Positions 14,301 to 21,999 of a DNA stretch of 64,000 bases are shown piece by piece (the stretch's first letter is position 1; every line of letters begins with the position of its first letter). This stretch comes from Oxytricha trifallax. Lineage: Eukaryota; Ciliophora; Spirotrichea; Sporadotrichida; Oxytrichidae. A program made the position numbers and the translations under genes. The stretch is from contig ARYC01000288.1 in NCBI GenBank assembly GCA_000711775.1, positions 62,001 to 126,000 on the forward strand, written 5' to 3'. The notes beneath the pieces were generated by a model. The model ran no database searches, was not told the origin of the DNA, and was given only the letters and a program-made list of their open reading frames with translations.

Positions 14301-16887
14301 AAAGACAGTAATTCGTGAATGAATTCTTGGACATTTCTTGGAACTACTATAAACTTGTGTAAATGAGCAGGAAGCAAGGCCTCCCCACTCTCGCCTACAA
14401 CTACTGGCAGATTATGCGGAAATAAGTAGCCTAAAGCGGAGACAGCGAGGGCGTTAAATTTGAAAGGTTCAAAGTGGACTACGAGGATTTGAAGATCAAT
14501 CTGCAATTCAATACTAATAGCAAGTCTTTGGAATTGATTGTGTAGAACTATGTCGATACCATCAACAGACGATACAATCAAGAGTATGATATTGTGATAT
14601 ATATATATATATATATAGGAAAATTATGATTAATAAAAAAATTAATTATAAATTGACGATATTTATTAAAGTAAAATAAAATTCACTCGTTTGAGTATAC
14701 ATAAATTTTTCACTTAAAGTTTCTAATTAAAATAATTTTATGAATCTTTTTAGGAAACCAGTATAATTTTGTTTTGAGTATATTCTATATTTTTGAGATT
14801 ATTTTTAATAAATACGATAAATTTAATATGTCAAAACAAACACAAGACAAATGTATAATATATTATCCATTAAATATTATAACTTTAGAGTTTTGCCATC
14901 TTTTTAATAAAAACAAAATTATTCCTATTATAATGATATTTGGCTGAGTCTTATTAAATACTTTTAATTGTAAAACTTCGAGCCTTGGCAAGCAGCTGAG
15001 ATGGATCGCTTGATTGGAGAGTACTACCTCAAACAAGGGCACTTGGGAGAGTCTCAGAAGTATCTTACAAGATCTATTGATTTAAACAAGAAAGAATCAA
15101 AGACTTGGTTGAGCTATGCCAAGCTTAATTAGTAAAATTACAGTTATATATTAAATTTGCTAATTAATCAATAAATTACATTTAAAAGTTTTGTTTTATA
15201 AGATAATTCATACTATAGAGTGGACAAGTAAAGAATAAAATTTTTAATTTTTTCATCTCTTGTTTTTTAATAAAAATTAATTAATGTATAAATTTATACT
15301 TTTGTCAAGAAATATGCTGATTTATTTTTATATAAATTTTTGGTAAATCAGATAGTCTTTGAGAACAAGAGAAGTGAGGTCGCTCTATAAAATTGCATCA
15401 AGGGTTACCTATCAAACATAGCTCTCGATCTCCCCAAGAGCAGGCTTGTCATACCTTAAATGATGAAATTCCTGAAGAGAAGAGACATGAACAGCTAGCA
15501 GTACTCTCCGGTGGTAAACTATATTCGAGTCAATCTTGATTAAATGCCCACTTGGATCTGGATATTCTGGCTACCACAATTGCTTCACGCCTTTTGCAAG
15601 TATTAAAACGCAGTGGAATACTGTTTGGGAGCTAAAGCCCTGGAGAAATTAAGTAAATAATATCCTTAATCACTTTACTATCCCCTCAAGTCGAAATAAA
15701 CCATTGAAGAAATGAGTGCTAACTAGAATACTTACCTAAGAATATTCTTGAAAAATATTCAAAGTCATAGCAACTAGCAAGTCTTACATTTCTCAGATAA
15801 AATATCTAATGAGCTAACTAAGACCATGAAGATGTCTGTTGAAGAAGAAATGTACACTCTACTTAACAAGATAAACTAGCTCTCTATATTTATCTCTGCC
15901 ACATTTTATGTTAAAAAGTTTTGAAAATTTGAATTTTTGTTTTACTTCACATATCATCATTCTTTAAAATAGATAACTTCGAATAAGACTTCCAAAACTT
16001 CCTAGCATAAATCAAAGATAGATATTTACGAGAAGAAAATGTTGCTAATTCAGTAGTCCTACAGTAATTGAGATAGATTCTGATTAATGATTTCTTGAAC
16101 GAAGAGACTAAGGAGAAAGAAATAACCGAGATCATCAGAAGATTGAAAAATCTGAAAGATTTCCTGCATAGAAAACTTAGTCTTGCTGAGTAAAAAACTA
16201 ACTTAGAACAGATCAGTCCCTACTTGGCTAATTTCAATGAAAAAGGAGTAGAGCTACATGGCTAATATATGGTAATTGACTAGGTAAGAATTTAAAAGTT
16301 TATGTTAACAATTCTATTAGGAACCATAACCACAGAATACGATTTACATTTAGAAGTTTGAACCAGTTATATACCGAAGTGGAGTGACAACAAAGAAAAT
16401 AGTCATTAAGGGCAGCAATTAGAGAGCTTATGGTTTTACTATAAGCTTCGTCTCAAATAAAGAAGAGTGCTTGAAACATTTCTAAGATGAAAGAGTGCTT
16501 CAGATAAAAATGATCATGAATCAAATTTTCTAAAAACACAAGGTATGCAATTTATAGTTATAACCCTTTTTAGGAGTCTATAAGAAGAGGTTTAAAGTTT
16601 AGTGTTCCTATCAAATGTTTGTTACAAAGATGCAAGCTAACTTAAGATGACAACCAATTTGGTTAAATGATTGAGATTCACGATTATCTTCTATAAGAGA
16701 GAGGATTAGACTCTGATCTCGCATTTAACATTCAATTGAGGAAAGTTAAGGAGGTCTTTGAGAATTACGAAGAAGGGTAAGAGAGAACAATATCTAGTCT
16801 GTCTGAAGAGAAAAAGAAGCAGATAATTGAAGAGACTTACTCAGAAATGAAAAATGTTTATTGCCAACCATACTTACTTAGTTCATT
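2082..16887 (+). CDS. TRRAP/Tra1-like PIKK scaffold gene, germline version split into MDSs
   Basis: Overview entry for a large plus-strand locus. Read with TAA/TAG as Gln, a series of coding islands separated by AT-rich DNA runs in one direction. Those from 12.5 to 16.9 kb align by eye, in order, with the FAT domain and the region before the kinase-like domain of TRRAP/Tra1: an adaptor of SAGA- and NuA4-type histone acetyltransferase complexes that has a PIKK fold without kinase activity. Landmarks are SRKQGLPTLAYNYW (14.38 kb), WIFWLPQLLHAF (15.56 kb) and YLANFNEKGVELHGQY (16.22 kb). Islands from 2.1 to 11.7 kb have the helical, Leu/Ile-rich look of HEAT repeats and are assigned by position and strand only. 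The final kinase-like region is not seen in the window, so the last segments lie elsewhere or are scrambled. Family call firm for the 3' half; one-gene continuity for the 5' half is inference. Confidence 0.75.
2166..2218 (+). other. candidate 53-nt spliceosomal intron
   Basis: Begins GTAAGT and ends TTAAG, AT-rich, joins two open frames in phase 0. A short IES is the alternative. Confidence 0.4.
2332..2339. repeat. 8-bp target duplication, left copy (TAAATTAG)
   Basis: TAAATTAG at 2332-2339 is repeated exactly at 3519-3526, flanking the element. It lies inside host coding sequence, so it would also serve as the pointer if the element is removed like an IES. Confidence 0.75.
2492..3155. mobile_element. 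nested insertion inside G-run element copy 1
   Basis: Compared with copy 2 at 57.9 kb, copy 1 has about 660 extra bases starting at ATAGTTGCAG and ending TGCAACTAT, which are short inverted ends. Boundaries come from the comparison and are good to about 10 bases. No ORF recognised. It contains the hairpin pair at 2612-3011. Confidence 0.55.
2612..3011. repeat. paired 42-bp hairpins (inverted repeats)
   Basis: The segment 2612-2653 is mirrored by 2970-3011 as an inverted repeat. Each arm is itself nearly palindromic around TGTTTTAAACA, with TCGAGAG on both sides, so each can fold alone as a hairpin. May be the ends of a further small element. Confidence 0.55.
3519..3990 (+). CDS. TRRAP locus segment after the transposon
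   Basis: From the right copy of TAAATTAG the host frame continues (VIVKQRISAISLNLFYNG, then ALKTMIRMIKDLFDK) to about 3740. A second open stretch in another frame (LDTIDDSEKDFYSIYFHYF) covers about 3845-3990. The change of frame between them suggests a small intron or IES near 3740-3840. Helix-rich composition fits the HEAT-repeat half of a PIKK; no specific motif seen. Confidence 0.5.
4150..4560 (+). CDS. probable coding islands of the TRRAP locus
   Basis: A stretch open with the ciliate code (about 4155-4310, containing KYPKEFENVYTLNQ) ends at TGA, and a weaker one follows (about 4470-4570). Composition is protein-like and plus strand, as for the neighbouring islands. No family match. Intervening DNA is AT-rich and presumably IES. 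Confidence 0.35.
5380..5960 (+). CDS. probable coding islands of the TRRAP locus
   Basis: Two plus-strand open stretches read with TAA/TAG as Gln: about 5390-5560 (FLLKHEVLDPIYKVQLYC) and about 5700-5960 (AQFRLLDLLQINLLILQ, then EDEIEKHEPRAKL in another frame). Leu-rich helical composition. Assigned to the surrounding locus by strand and position only. Confidence 0.35.
6545..6885. other. GC-rich island 1, origin unknown
   Basis: About 340 bases with far higher GC than anything nearby, with abrupt edges. The plus-strand frame from about 6545 (starting SRDVDDSEVGYVAINEV) has no TGA for about 115 codons, but it uses CGA, CGC and CCC codons rare in the neighbouring islands and turns Arg/Pro-rich. 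I do not recognise a protein, tRNA or rRNA. Options: a foreign or organellar insert, or an unusual MDS of another gene. Confidence 0.5.
7370..7850 (+). CDS. TRRAP locus segment, HEAT-like
   Basis: One frame stays open for about 150 codons with TAA/TAG as Gln, from near LINFVKQCQNTFGNF through VYPQLLQKYAQNQKLS to GRIAYFNLIFMTSII, ending at TGA near 7850. Alternating amphipathic helices and no low-complexity bias make this a convincing MDS. It sits in the part of the locus expected to encode the HEAT solenoid. Only strand, position and composition link it to TRRAP. Confidence 0.55.
7915..8470 (+). CDS. TRRAP locus segment, HEAT-like
   Basis: Continuous ciliate-code frame of about 180 codons starting after a TGA near 7910: VKQLFIFYSLIIQIKEIV, then FVETFFGVKFLQ, QKLEISLCVSYEQF and ARSLKDFLILIQLFQ. 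The last quarter is more AT-rich and may already be IES. Strong helical repeat look; no catalytic motif. The gap to the previous island is only about 60 bases, consistent with a short IES. Confidence 0.5.
9255..9900 (+). CDS. TRRAP locus segments
   Basis: Three plus-strand islands: about 9260-9400 (ISNFSRQSNASNDRLIYQQ), about 9490-9630 (VKALVHKSFRNIMNIFSD) and about 9665-9870 (HEQFFGRMNKIISRFGAHF, then LKQLLVELDFQIFNL). They lie in different frames, so short introns or IESs must separate them. The third is the most protein-like. Family assignment by context only. Confidence 0.5.
9905..11590. other. AT-rich spacer, presumed IES DNA
   Basis: Nothing convincing on either strand until about 11.4 kb, where an open plus-strand stretch (YNLRLDGCESPETQ) appears; its status is uncertain. 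No inverted ends or transposon signatures recognised. Confidence 0.4.
11596..11750 (+). CDS. TRRAP locus segment
   Basis: About 50 codons open with TAA/TAG as Gln (SSPDEIAELKIEKKLLQ, then LMNYFYQIIQNQEDSSRA) ending at TGA near 11748. Charged helical composition. In position it would precede the FAT domain. Confidence 0.45.
12557..13075 (+). CDS. TRRAP locus segments entering the FAT domain
   Basis: A frame from ATG about 12560 (MKLKDIMNPISEIISIN) runs through YQYWSIQSREEQQ to about 12875. A second frame (LNEIYSKLAEDDYIAGLRR, then VNVGRAQLVLHYMK) covers about 12870-13074 and ends at TGA. The second resembles the TRRAP stretch where a helix with E-M-Y-x-x-L is followed by a D-x-x-x-G-L turn, the entry to the FAT domain. 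A small IES or intron is expected near 12.85 kb. Confidence 0.65.
13083..13795 (+). CDS. TRRAP FAT-domain segments
   Basis: Two or three open stretches: about 13085-13370 (FIIYHAEEQGLYQQMD, Gln-rich), about 13500-13620 (MLIEYYWNVKDWRNLSQYE) and about 13620-13790 (NKYQIYYIYFIIYQQY, then LSFKEWDSYLPNYID). The order acidic helix, E-x-x-W-x-V-x-D-W, then E-W-x-x-L-P matches the TRRAP FAT domain, where E-W-R-R-L-P is the familiar landmark. Frames shift by one near 13620, so an intron or pointer is likely there. Confidence 0.7.
14281..14585 (+). CDS. TRRAP FAT-domain segment
   Basis: Clean MDS of about 100 codons: QFVNEFLDISWNYYKL, SRKQGLPTLAYNYWQIM, and a charged tail to about NRRYNQEYD. The A/S-R-K-Q-G-L signature is the well-conserved FAT-domain motif of TRRAP/Tra1. 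GC content is visibly higher than in the flanks and the edges are sharp, with a TA repeat just downstream. Confidence 0.8.
14594..14619. repeat. TA dinucleotide repeat
   Basis: About 12 TA units immediately after a coding island, at the start of presumed IES DNA. Confidence 0.9.
14985..15135 (+). CDS. TRRAP FAT-domain segment
   Basis: About 48 codons: WQAAEMDRLIGEYYLKQGH, then SQKYLTRSIDLNKKES and TWLSYAKLN. This is the TPR-like helix pair of the FAT domain (in human TRRAP the equivalent ends ...KAWAMWGDYLE). Island has sharp edges in AT-rich DNA. Confidence 0.75.
15355..15930 (+). CDS. TRRAP FAT-domain segment
   Basis: Continuous frame from about 15355 (VFENKRSEVALQNCIKGYL) through WIFWLPQLLHAFCK, YPQSLYYPLKSK and MKMSVEEEMYTLL to a TGA near 15923. 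W-I-P-Q-L-L followed 30-odd residues later by Y-P-Q-A-x-Y-x-P is diagnostic of the end of the FAT domain in TRRAP. About 190 residues, all glutamines being a mix of CAA, TAA and TAG. Confidence 0.85.
15935..16300 (+). CDS. TRRAP segment between FAT and kinase-like domain
   Basis: Open stretch in the frame that includes DFLNEETKEKEITEII, LKDFLHRKLSLAEQ and ISPYLANFNEKGVELHGQY. The last motif matches the TRRAP C-x-Y-L-S-N-F-N ... I-P-G-E-Y sequence just before the PIKK domain. The frame ends near 16290. Confidence 0.75.
16320..16545 (+). CDS. TRRAP kinase-like domain, N lobe
   Basis: Frame from EPQPQNTIYIQKFEPV through TTKKIVIKGSNQRAYGFTI to DERVLQIKMIMNQIF. Matches the start of the TRRAP pseudokinase: strand F-x-P, then R-x-x-x-I-K-G-x-x-G-x-x-Y, then the E-E-R-V-L-Q-L helix. 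No catalytic function is expected in this family. Confidence 0.8.
16570..16887 (+). CDS. TRRAP kinase-like domain segment, cut by a TBE
   Basis: Frame from ESIRRGLKFSVPIKC through MIEIHDYLLQERGLDSD to QPYLLSSF at the TBE boundary. Matches TRRAP F-T-V-P-R followed by S-L-V-E-I-Y and G-I-E-x-D. The TBE target duplication ATT falls at the last codons. With the element gone at ATT the frame stays open for about 13 further codons (FDRLIF...) before TGA near 21050, so the insertion lies in or at the edge of the coding segment. The rest of the kinase-like domain is not found in the window. Confidence 0.75.
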
Positions 16888-16972
16888 CAAAACCCCAAAA
16901 CCCCTTAGTGAGGTTTATAAGTGCTTTGATTTGTAGGGTATTGTTGGGGTCTTATTGGGGTTAGTAGAGAAA
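16888..16972 (+). repeat. TBE A left terminal inverted repeat
   Basis: About 85 bp, beginning with 17 bp of C4A4-type telomere repeat and ending near TAGTAGAGAAA. Pairs with 20926-21010. Confidence 0.9.
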
Positions 16973-16989
16973 TTAGGCCAATTTGCAAT

Positions 16990-18053
16990 ATGAGAAATAG
17001 AAATTAGCGAAATTTAGGGTCTATATTTGATGAGAAATATTTAGATTTACTGCTTAAGCTTAGGTATGGTACTAGTATTAATATAGATTAAGTCAAACCA
17101 GTACTGAATTATGCAGCTATAGCAAAGCTCTTACACAAGAGTGCCTCTACTGTTAGGTATCACTGCATGTTAGCTGTTTAGCATTTTAATTTAGGCACTT
17201 GAAAGCATCCTGCAAGAAAATACAAGTTCTCACAGCACCATATTGACTACCTCTGCGACTCAAAGACTTTGAAGTATTGGGCACACTTTCCATTAGACTA
17301 GCGAGCTGTGATGTTTCATCGCAAGTTTCCTGACATGCGTATCTCTCCTTAGACTATAGCCAATATTTATAGAAGAAATGGTATTACTTTCAAGACTGTC
17401 AACAGAGTGAAGAGAGTGATTGATTTTACAGTGCCATTTTATAGTAATAATTTAAACTATATATATGATTAAATGCAGAGGGCTATTACTAATTACATCA
17501 AGTTCATACACGCTGATGAAGCTGTATTCACCTTCAACACTTTTATTAATTAGTCTTGGTATAAGAAGTATGATAATATAGAAGTTTATGACTAAAAAGT
17601 GAAGGTAGTCACCCATGCAATATTAGCTGGTATAAGTGAAGATTCAGGCTTAGAGAGTTATGTTTTTCACCCTCGCTCTATTAAGCGAGAGTAGTATATA
17701 GAGTTCCTACATAAACTCAGAGAGAAGTATAGTAACCAAGAAATCATCCTGTTTGTTGATAACCTTTCAGTTCATAAGACTAAGGAGTCTAAGAAAGCTT
17801 ATGAAGAGTTAAACATAACTCCTGTCTACAACGTTCCTTATAGCCCCTAATTTAATGGAATTGAATTCTACTGAGCTAAATCAAGACTCACTACAAGAAG
17901 CTGCTGCTGTATCATCTTATGCATGACTTGCCCATCGATACAGTTGACTTAATTCAAAGCAGTTGTAAGAGAGTGAGCATAGATAAGACAACAATTTGTG
18001 CGAGAGAGGGAAGAATGAATGTTTATAAATAAGTTTTAGATTTAAACGAATGA
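16990..18053 (+). CDS. TBE 42-kDa-type transposase, two breaks
   Basis: DDE transposase of the Tc1/mariner-IS630 group, read with TAA/TAG as Gln. ATG at 16990, TGA at 18051-18053 gives about 354 residues. Order: N-terminal helix-turn-helix region (YAAIAKLLHKSASTVRYHC), then catalytic Asp in HADEAVFTF (about residue 177), second Asp in LFVDNLSVHKTK, third acidic residue Glu in PQFNGIEF. An in-frame TGA follows LGT (about 17198), and near 17870, just after NGIEFY, one base is missing relative to the related copy at 30.5 kb. The same two lesions occur in the copies at 32.7 kb and 49.7 kb. The 3' end nearly meets the end of the opposite-strand ORF (convergent, about 7 bases apart). Confidence 0.85.
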
Positions 18054-18059
18054 ATATAT

Positions 18060-18828
18060 TCACATATTAAATTAACCCAGAAAGGGATTTGTCTTCTCTT
18101 TCTTCTCCTCTTCTTATGGCTTGCCTAGGCACATGTTTCTTCTCTTAGTGCCAGCACCTGCATCTATATTCATTTCATCTGGCTTTTAAACATCTTTATA
18201 AAGTCTCTTGCTAACTTCATATATTTTCTTTGACTTTCTCTCTCTGTGAACCTTTGCATTCTCTTTCATTAGGAATATACCAGTCCCAGATTTCCCTATA
18301 AAGTTTAAATCAATGCTTACTAGAGAGGTAAGGATGCTTCTTAAGCTCAGCGAGCCAGGCCTCACTTATTAGTATGCCTTGCTTCTTTTAATCTTCAGGA
18401 GAAATAGAGTAGCGTTTTTTGTGAGCTTCTTCAATGATCTCTTTGAGATAACTCTCTCTTAAAGTGCCAAGAACACCAAAGAAGAAGCTCCTTTCTGGAA
18501 GCTTGTTGGAGAGTTGTTTCTTGGTAGGAAGATAAACAACCAACTCTTCATCATTCATCGCATCCTCGTAGAGATTAGTGACTGAAATCTCTGGGTAGTT
18601 TGGTATATCTATCAACTTTATTTCATTGTTTTTAAAGGCTTTCTTCTCATCGCAGAGTATAGCTTTTAAGAATGAAATTTTGGTACCTTCCATCGTTGGA
18701 AGGAATAAACCCACTATAGTATATGATTAAGTATATGTCACATGCTTACCATGCTGAGTGAGGTATCGATAGAGATCTTCCTTGCTTCTAAATCTTGAGA
18801 TCATTTCTTAAGCTTCAACCCTCTTCAT
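18060..18828 (-). CDS. TBE 22-kDa-type ORF with a 36-nt intron
   Basis: Second TBE gene, function unknown in the family. Start ATG at 18828 (MKRVEAQEMISRFRS), stop TGA 18060-18062. A GTAAGC...CTATAG intron of 36 nt (18714-18749) splits it after LTQH; the frame continues VGLFLPTMEGTKISFL. Later motifs: PEISVTNLYEDAMND, KLPERSFFFGVLGTL, AHKKRYSISPEDQKKQG, and a basic/acidic tail (GAGTKRRN, EEEKEEK). No membrane segment or known fold recognised. All five larger TBEs here keep it, convergent with the transposase. Confidence 0.75.
18714..18749 (-). other. candidate 36-nt intron in TBE 22-kDa-type ORF
   Basis: On the minus strand begins GTAAGC and ends CTATAG. It is conserved in the other copies at the same place, and removing it joins the two open frames. 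Small size fits short ciliate introns. Confidence 0.55.
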
Positions 18829-18889
18829 TGCAGTACTTATAGATTCCCTCCTTGTTCCTTCTCTTCTTATTGAATTTCAAATTATAATA

Positions 18890-19422
18890 TATAGAGTTCT
18901 GGATCCTACAATTAAAAATCTTAGTATTAAATATGGGCATCTTATAGGAGGTCAACCTGGTAAGGATACGTGGAGAAAGCTGGCAGAAGCTGTATCAAAC
19001 TTTAGAGATGGAGCTCCATTATTATCAATTTAGTTCCATTAAATTAGTACTAAATTTGTTTAAAATTAATTAGTACCGGTACTAAATTCGTTTAAATTTA
19101 ATTGGTACCAATTTAATAGTACCAAAACTTAATTAGTACCAAGTTTTAAACTAATGAGGTTTTAATGGAAAAGTTCCAAAATGGTTCAAAACCTAATTGG
19201 TACCAGATACCAACATACGTCATATTTTATACTTGGTTGGTACCTAAATCGAAATTATTAAGTATGAAATTAGAAAAATTATATTTATAAACTAAGCATA
19301 AATATGATCTCTAACACCTTATATTCAACCATAATTGTTGTCGTATCAACTCCTATACAGAGTGACTATAGCCAGAATAGTTATTAGAGCTTTATAATAG
19401 AAATTCAAATTTGAATTTAAAC
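18890..19422. other. TBE A AT-rich spacer with repeated GGTAC/GTACC blocks
   Basis: Between the divergent starts of the 22-kDa-type and zinc-finger ORFs. Contains many copies of AATTAGTACC / AATTGGTACC in both directions (19030-19210), present in all TBEs here. A shared promoter or protein-binding array is possible. Confidence 0.6.
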
Positions 19423-20871
19423 ATGGCGTCCAACTTAAATCGTAAGGCAGTTTCACTTGGAACAGGTCAATCATTACTCAACTTTGGCTCCTCCAAGAAA
19501 CCAGAAGTAATTTATATCGAAAAGGAGGTTGAGCTAAGAGCTCTAGAGTTTGAAGCTGAGGTCTTTAAAATATAAGTTTAAAACAAGAAGTAGAGTGCAG
19601 AGATAGGAGTTTAAATATAAGTTGAATTGGTTGAGGAAGATAAGGAACAGCAACCAATTGAAAAAATTAAAACATTTTAATGTGAAGACTGCTAAAATTT
19701 CTTCTCAACTGAGTCGAGCTTGAAGAGGCACATTAAAGAAGTACATTCTGGCAAAGCCAAGATCTATTTTAAACATGACAAAGTGGATGGAAGGTACCAA
19801 TGCACAACATGCATGAAGTCTTATACTCACTCAGCCAAAGTAAAGAGGCATATGCAAAAGCACCACTTAAGTGAATTCCTAATAAAAGATAAAGAAACTT
19901 AAAAGCTTATACCTGCTAAAAGAAAAAATAACTCTCTTGAGTCATAAAGAGAACAGGAGGAAAGGCTCAAGAGGCAGACGCGTTTTGAATCAATGAATCA
20001 GCCAGCAAATGGTACTCTTATAGCATGTCTTTAAGAGAGAGCTATGTATATACCTGCATTGAATGCAATTGATATTGAAAGCTGTATTGAAAATTACTTG
20101 CATTTTGACTTGCCAAACAAGGCTAAGCTGATAGTGGTTGATGAGTATGCTTACAAAGTATATCCTTTCAAGTATCTCATTAAAAATGAGCAGTATCAAA
20201 ATGAATTTGCAAATGAATACATAATACTGAGGGAGGCTTAGAAAAAATAGTTTAAGAACTTGCTTAGACTTGATGGAGTTATTCTTGGGCATGGCTTTGT
20301 TGCATTATGACTGAAAAAGTTTGAAATGACTTTAAGAGAGTATCTCTATCATAATAGATACCCAGATGATTTAAATGAGATACTGTCAGAAATGATTAAG
20401 GGTGTTTAAGAGCTCCATGAACTTGGGTATGTACATAGAGATTTGAAGCCTGAAAATGTTATGTTAAATCTCTGTTCTTTAGAAATTGTAGTCATTGATT
20501 TCAATAGAGCAATAAGATAAGAAATTGTGACTTTGGCTAAGGTGCTTGGCACTCCAGGATACTTTCCAATCAGGGAGAAGTGGACTAATGGCTCTGTTTA
20601 ATGGGATTTATGGGCAGTTGCTGCCATAATCTTAGAGTGCGATATGGAAAATATGTCTTACTTTGGAACAAAGCACGAAAAATAATCAATAAGTTTGGCT
20701 TCTAAACATATACAACAGGAAGATGTCTGCAATGAAATTAAGAAGCTTGTAGAGATGATAATCGTGAGAGCTCCAGCTTATCCAAGATAATCGCTAGAAG
20801 ACATACATGAAGCACTCAAGAGAGCTAGATTCAAGAGGTACCACAAAGATAAGCAGATAAAATTTGTTTGA
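19423..20871 (+). CDS. TBE 57-kDa-type zinc-finger/kinase protein, one in-frame TGA
   Basis: ATG 19423 (MASNLNRKAVSLGTGQS) to TGA 20869-20871, about 482 codons. Two C2H2 zinc fingers near residues 85-140: CEDCQNFFSTES...H-x4-H and CTTCMKSYTHSA...H-x4-H. Then a basic linker and a protein-kinase C lobe near residues 330-400: catalytic loop YVHRDLKPENV, a DFG-like VIDFNRA with Asn for Gly, and GTPGYFPIREKW as activation segment, then WDLWAVAAIILECD. I see no clear glycine-rich loop, so activity is doubtful. An in-frame TGA sits in FVAL-LKKFE, where other copies have AGG (Arg). Confidence 0.85.
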
Positions 20872-20925
20872 ATTAAATACAATAATACTCATTAAATATT
20901 CATTAAATTCACAAAAAACCTGCGT

Positions 20926-21010
20926 TTTCTCTACTTACCCCAATAAGACCCCAACAATACCCTACAAATCAAAGCACTTATAAACCTCACTAAGGGGTTT
21001 TGGGGTTTTG
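20926..21010 (-). repeat. TBE A right terminal inverted repeat
   Basis: Inverse of 16888-16972 with very few differences, ending in GGGGTTTTGGGGTTTTG. Confidence 0.9.
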
Positions 21011-21013
21011 ATT

Positions 21014-21382
21014 CTTTGATCGCTTAATATTTTAAGAATTTAGAATCTGAATTCATTTATATGATGCTAGAATAATACTGTATTTGTGGTAGATAAATTC
21101 ATACATATAATATCTTTAATGTCTAATTAGTTCCTGTTTAAAAGACCATTTTAAGAGTCTCTTATGGATTGAAACTTATTATTTTATTATTGCCTTCGTA
21201 ACCAATTCCATTTCTATTGAGAAGAAATCGAATATAATTCAAAGGCGTGAGATTCATTTATAGAAGTGTAATGTAAAAGATGAGGGTTAAAGCTTATGTA
21301 TAATGTATTAAGCTCAGAAGAGTTAGTTTAGTAATCGACATTCAGGGTAATATTACAAGGAGACTATAACCATAGTCTGAAA
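21014..21382. other. between TBE A and the small minus-strand gene
   Basis: The minus strand is open through most of this stretch with the ciliate code, but composition is Asn/Gln-rich and I see no family. Probably untranslated or IES DNA. Confidence 0.35.
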
Positions 21383-21948
21383 TCAAAAGGTCTGTTGACT
21401 TGCATTGACTAAGTATTTGAACTATTTATTATTATCATATTATTTATACTTTATGTAAGAAAAGCACTCAACTAGAATTTGACAATATAATGTATAAAAG
21501 TATGGCTGTAGCATATTTAGGTTTCTTGCAAGGTGATCCTCGTCTTAATGAAGCACTTAGTTGTAATAAGTTACAGCTCTCATCTTCACTCTGGAGTATT
21601 TTCGCACACACTTCTTGTAAGCGTACAGTTCTTCGAGGTCAGGCATTGACATGATCACGGAGTTCACAGTTTTGTCAAAGCATGTCATTACAATCAATAA
21701 ATCAAACATATGCATTTCAAACAAAGCAATCAAAATTTTGAATTATTCAGTACTGTTATTACTTCAATTAAAAAACTAGAATACAATTTTAATTTTCTTA
21801 AAATTTTTAAAATGTTCATTTTTTCTTCTAGAGCCTGATCGTGATTATCAATCTTGAGTCTTTGCTCTAAGTTTTAAGTAAATGCAAGCTTCTCAGCTGC
21901 ATTGAACTTAGATTATTTAAATAGTTATTCCAAAATTTCAGAGTTCAT
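21383..21948 (-). CDS. small unidentified protein gene, two coding islands
   Basis: First island about 21948-21815: ATG then NSEILEQLFKQSKFNAAEK and LEQRLKIDNHDQALEEK. Second island about 21695-21383: VNSVIMSMPDLEELYAYK, VKMRAVTYYNQVLHQDED, then a Tyr/Phe-rich tail ending at TGA 21383-21385. About 120 bases of AT-rich DNA separate them (IES or intron). Charged coiled-coil-like start. I do not recognise the family. Opposite in direction to TRRAP, so a different macronuclear gene or an inverted segment. Confidence 0.55.
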
Positions 21949-21999
21949 TTATAGTCACGGAAGTAAGGTCCTCTTTAACTTTCTAATTTATATTTATTA

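Larger units (their letters stand above)
16888..21010 (+). mobile_element. complete TBE transposon A (4.1 kb)
   Basis: Starts with CAAAACCCCAAAACCCC and ends with its inverse, the telomere-like termini that give TBEs their name. Flanked by ATT direct repeats (16885-16887 and 21011-21013), fitting the ANT target of TBEs. Terminal inverted repeats are about 85 bp. Contents in order: Tc1/mariner-like transposase (plus), 22-kDa-type ORF (minus), AT-rich spacer with repeated GGTAC blocks, zinc-finger/kinase ORF (plus). Almost identical to the copy at 32631-36755, so both are young. Its position inside the TRRAP locus means it must be deleted during macronuclear development. Confidence 0.95.

Noticed and set aside
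14291-14581. Minus-strand 96-codon frame
   Set aside because: Exact antisense of the clear TRRAP segment carrying SRKQGLPTLAYNYW.
16888-16904. C4A4 blocks as real chromosome ends or macronuclear telomere-addition sites
   Set aside because: They are the fixed 17-bp termini of TBEs with ANT duplications, in inverted pairs, not terminal repeats.
21014-21380. Long minus-strand open frame next to TBE A
   Set aside because: Only one stop codon exists in this code, so AT-rich DNA is often open; Asn/Gln-rich, no family, not included as a gene.
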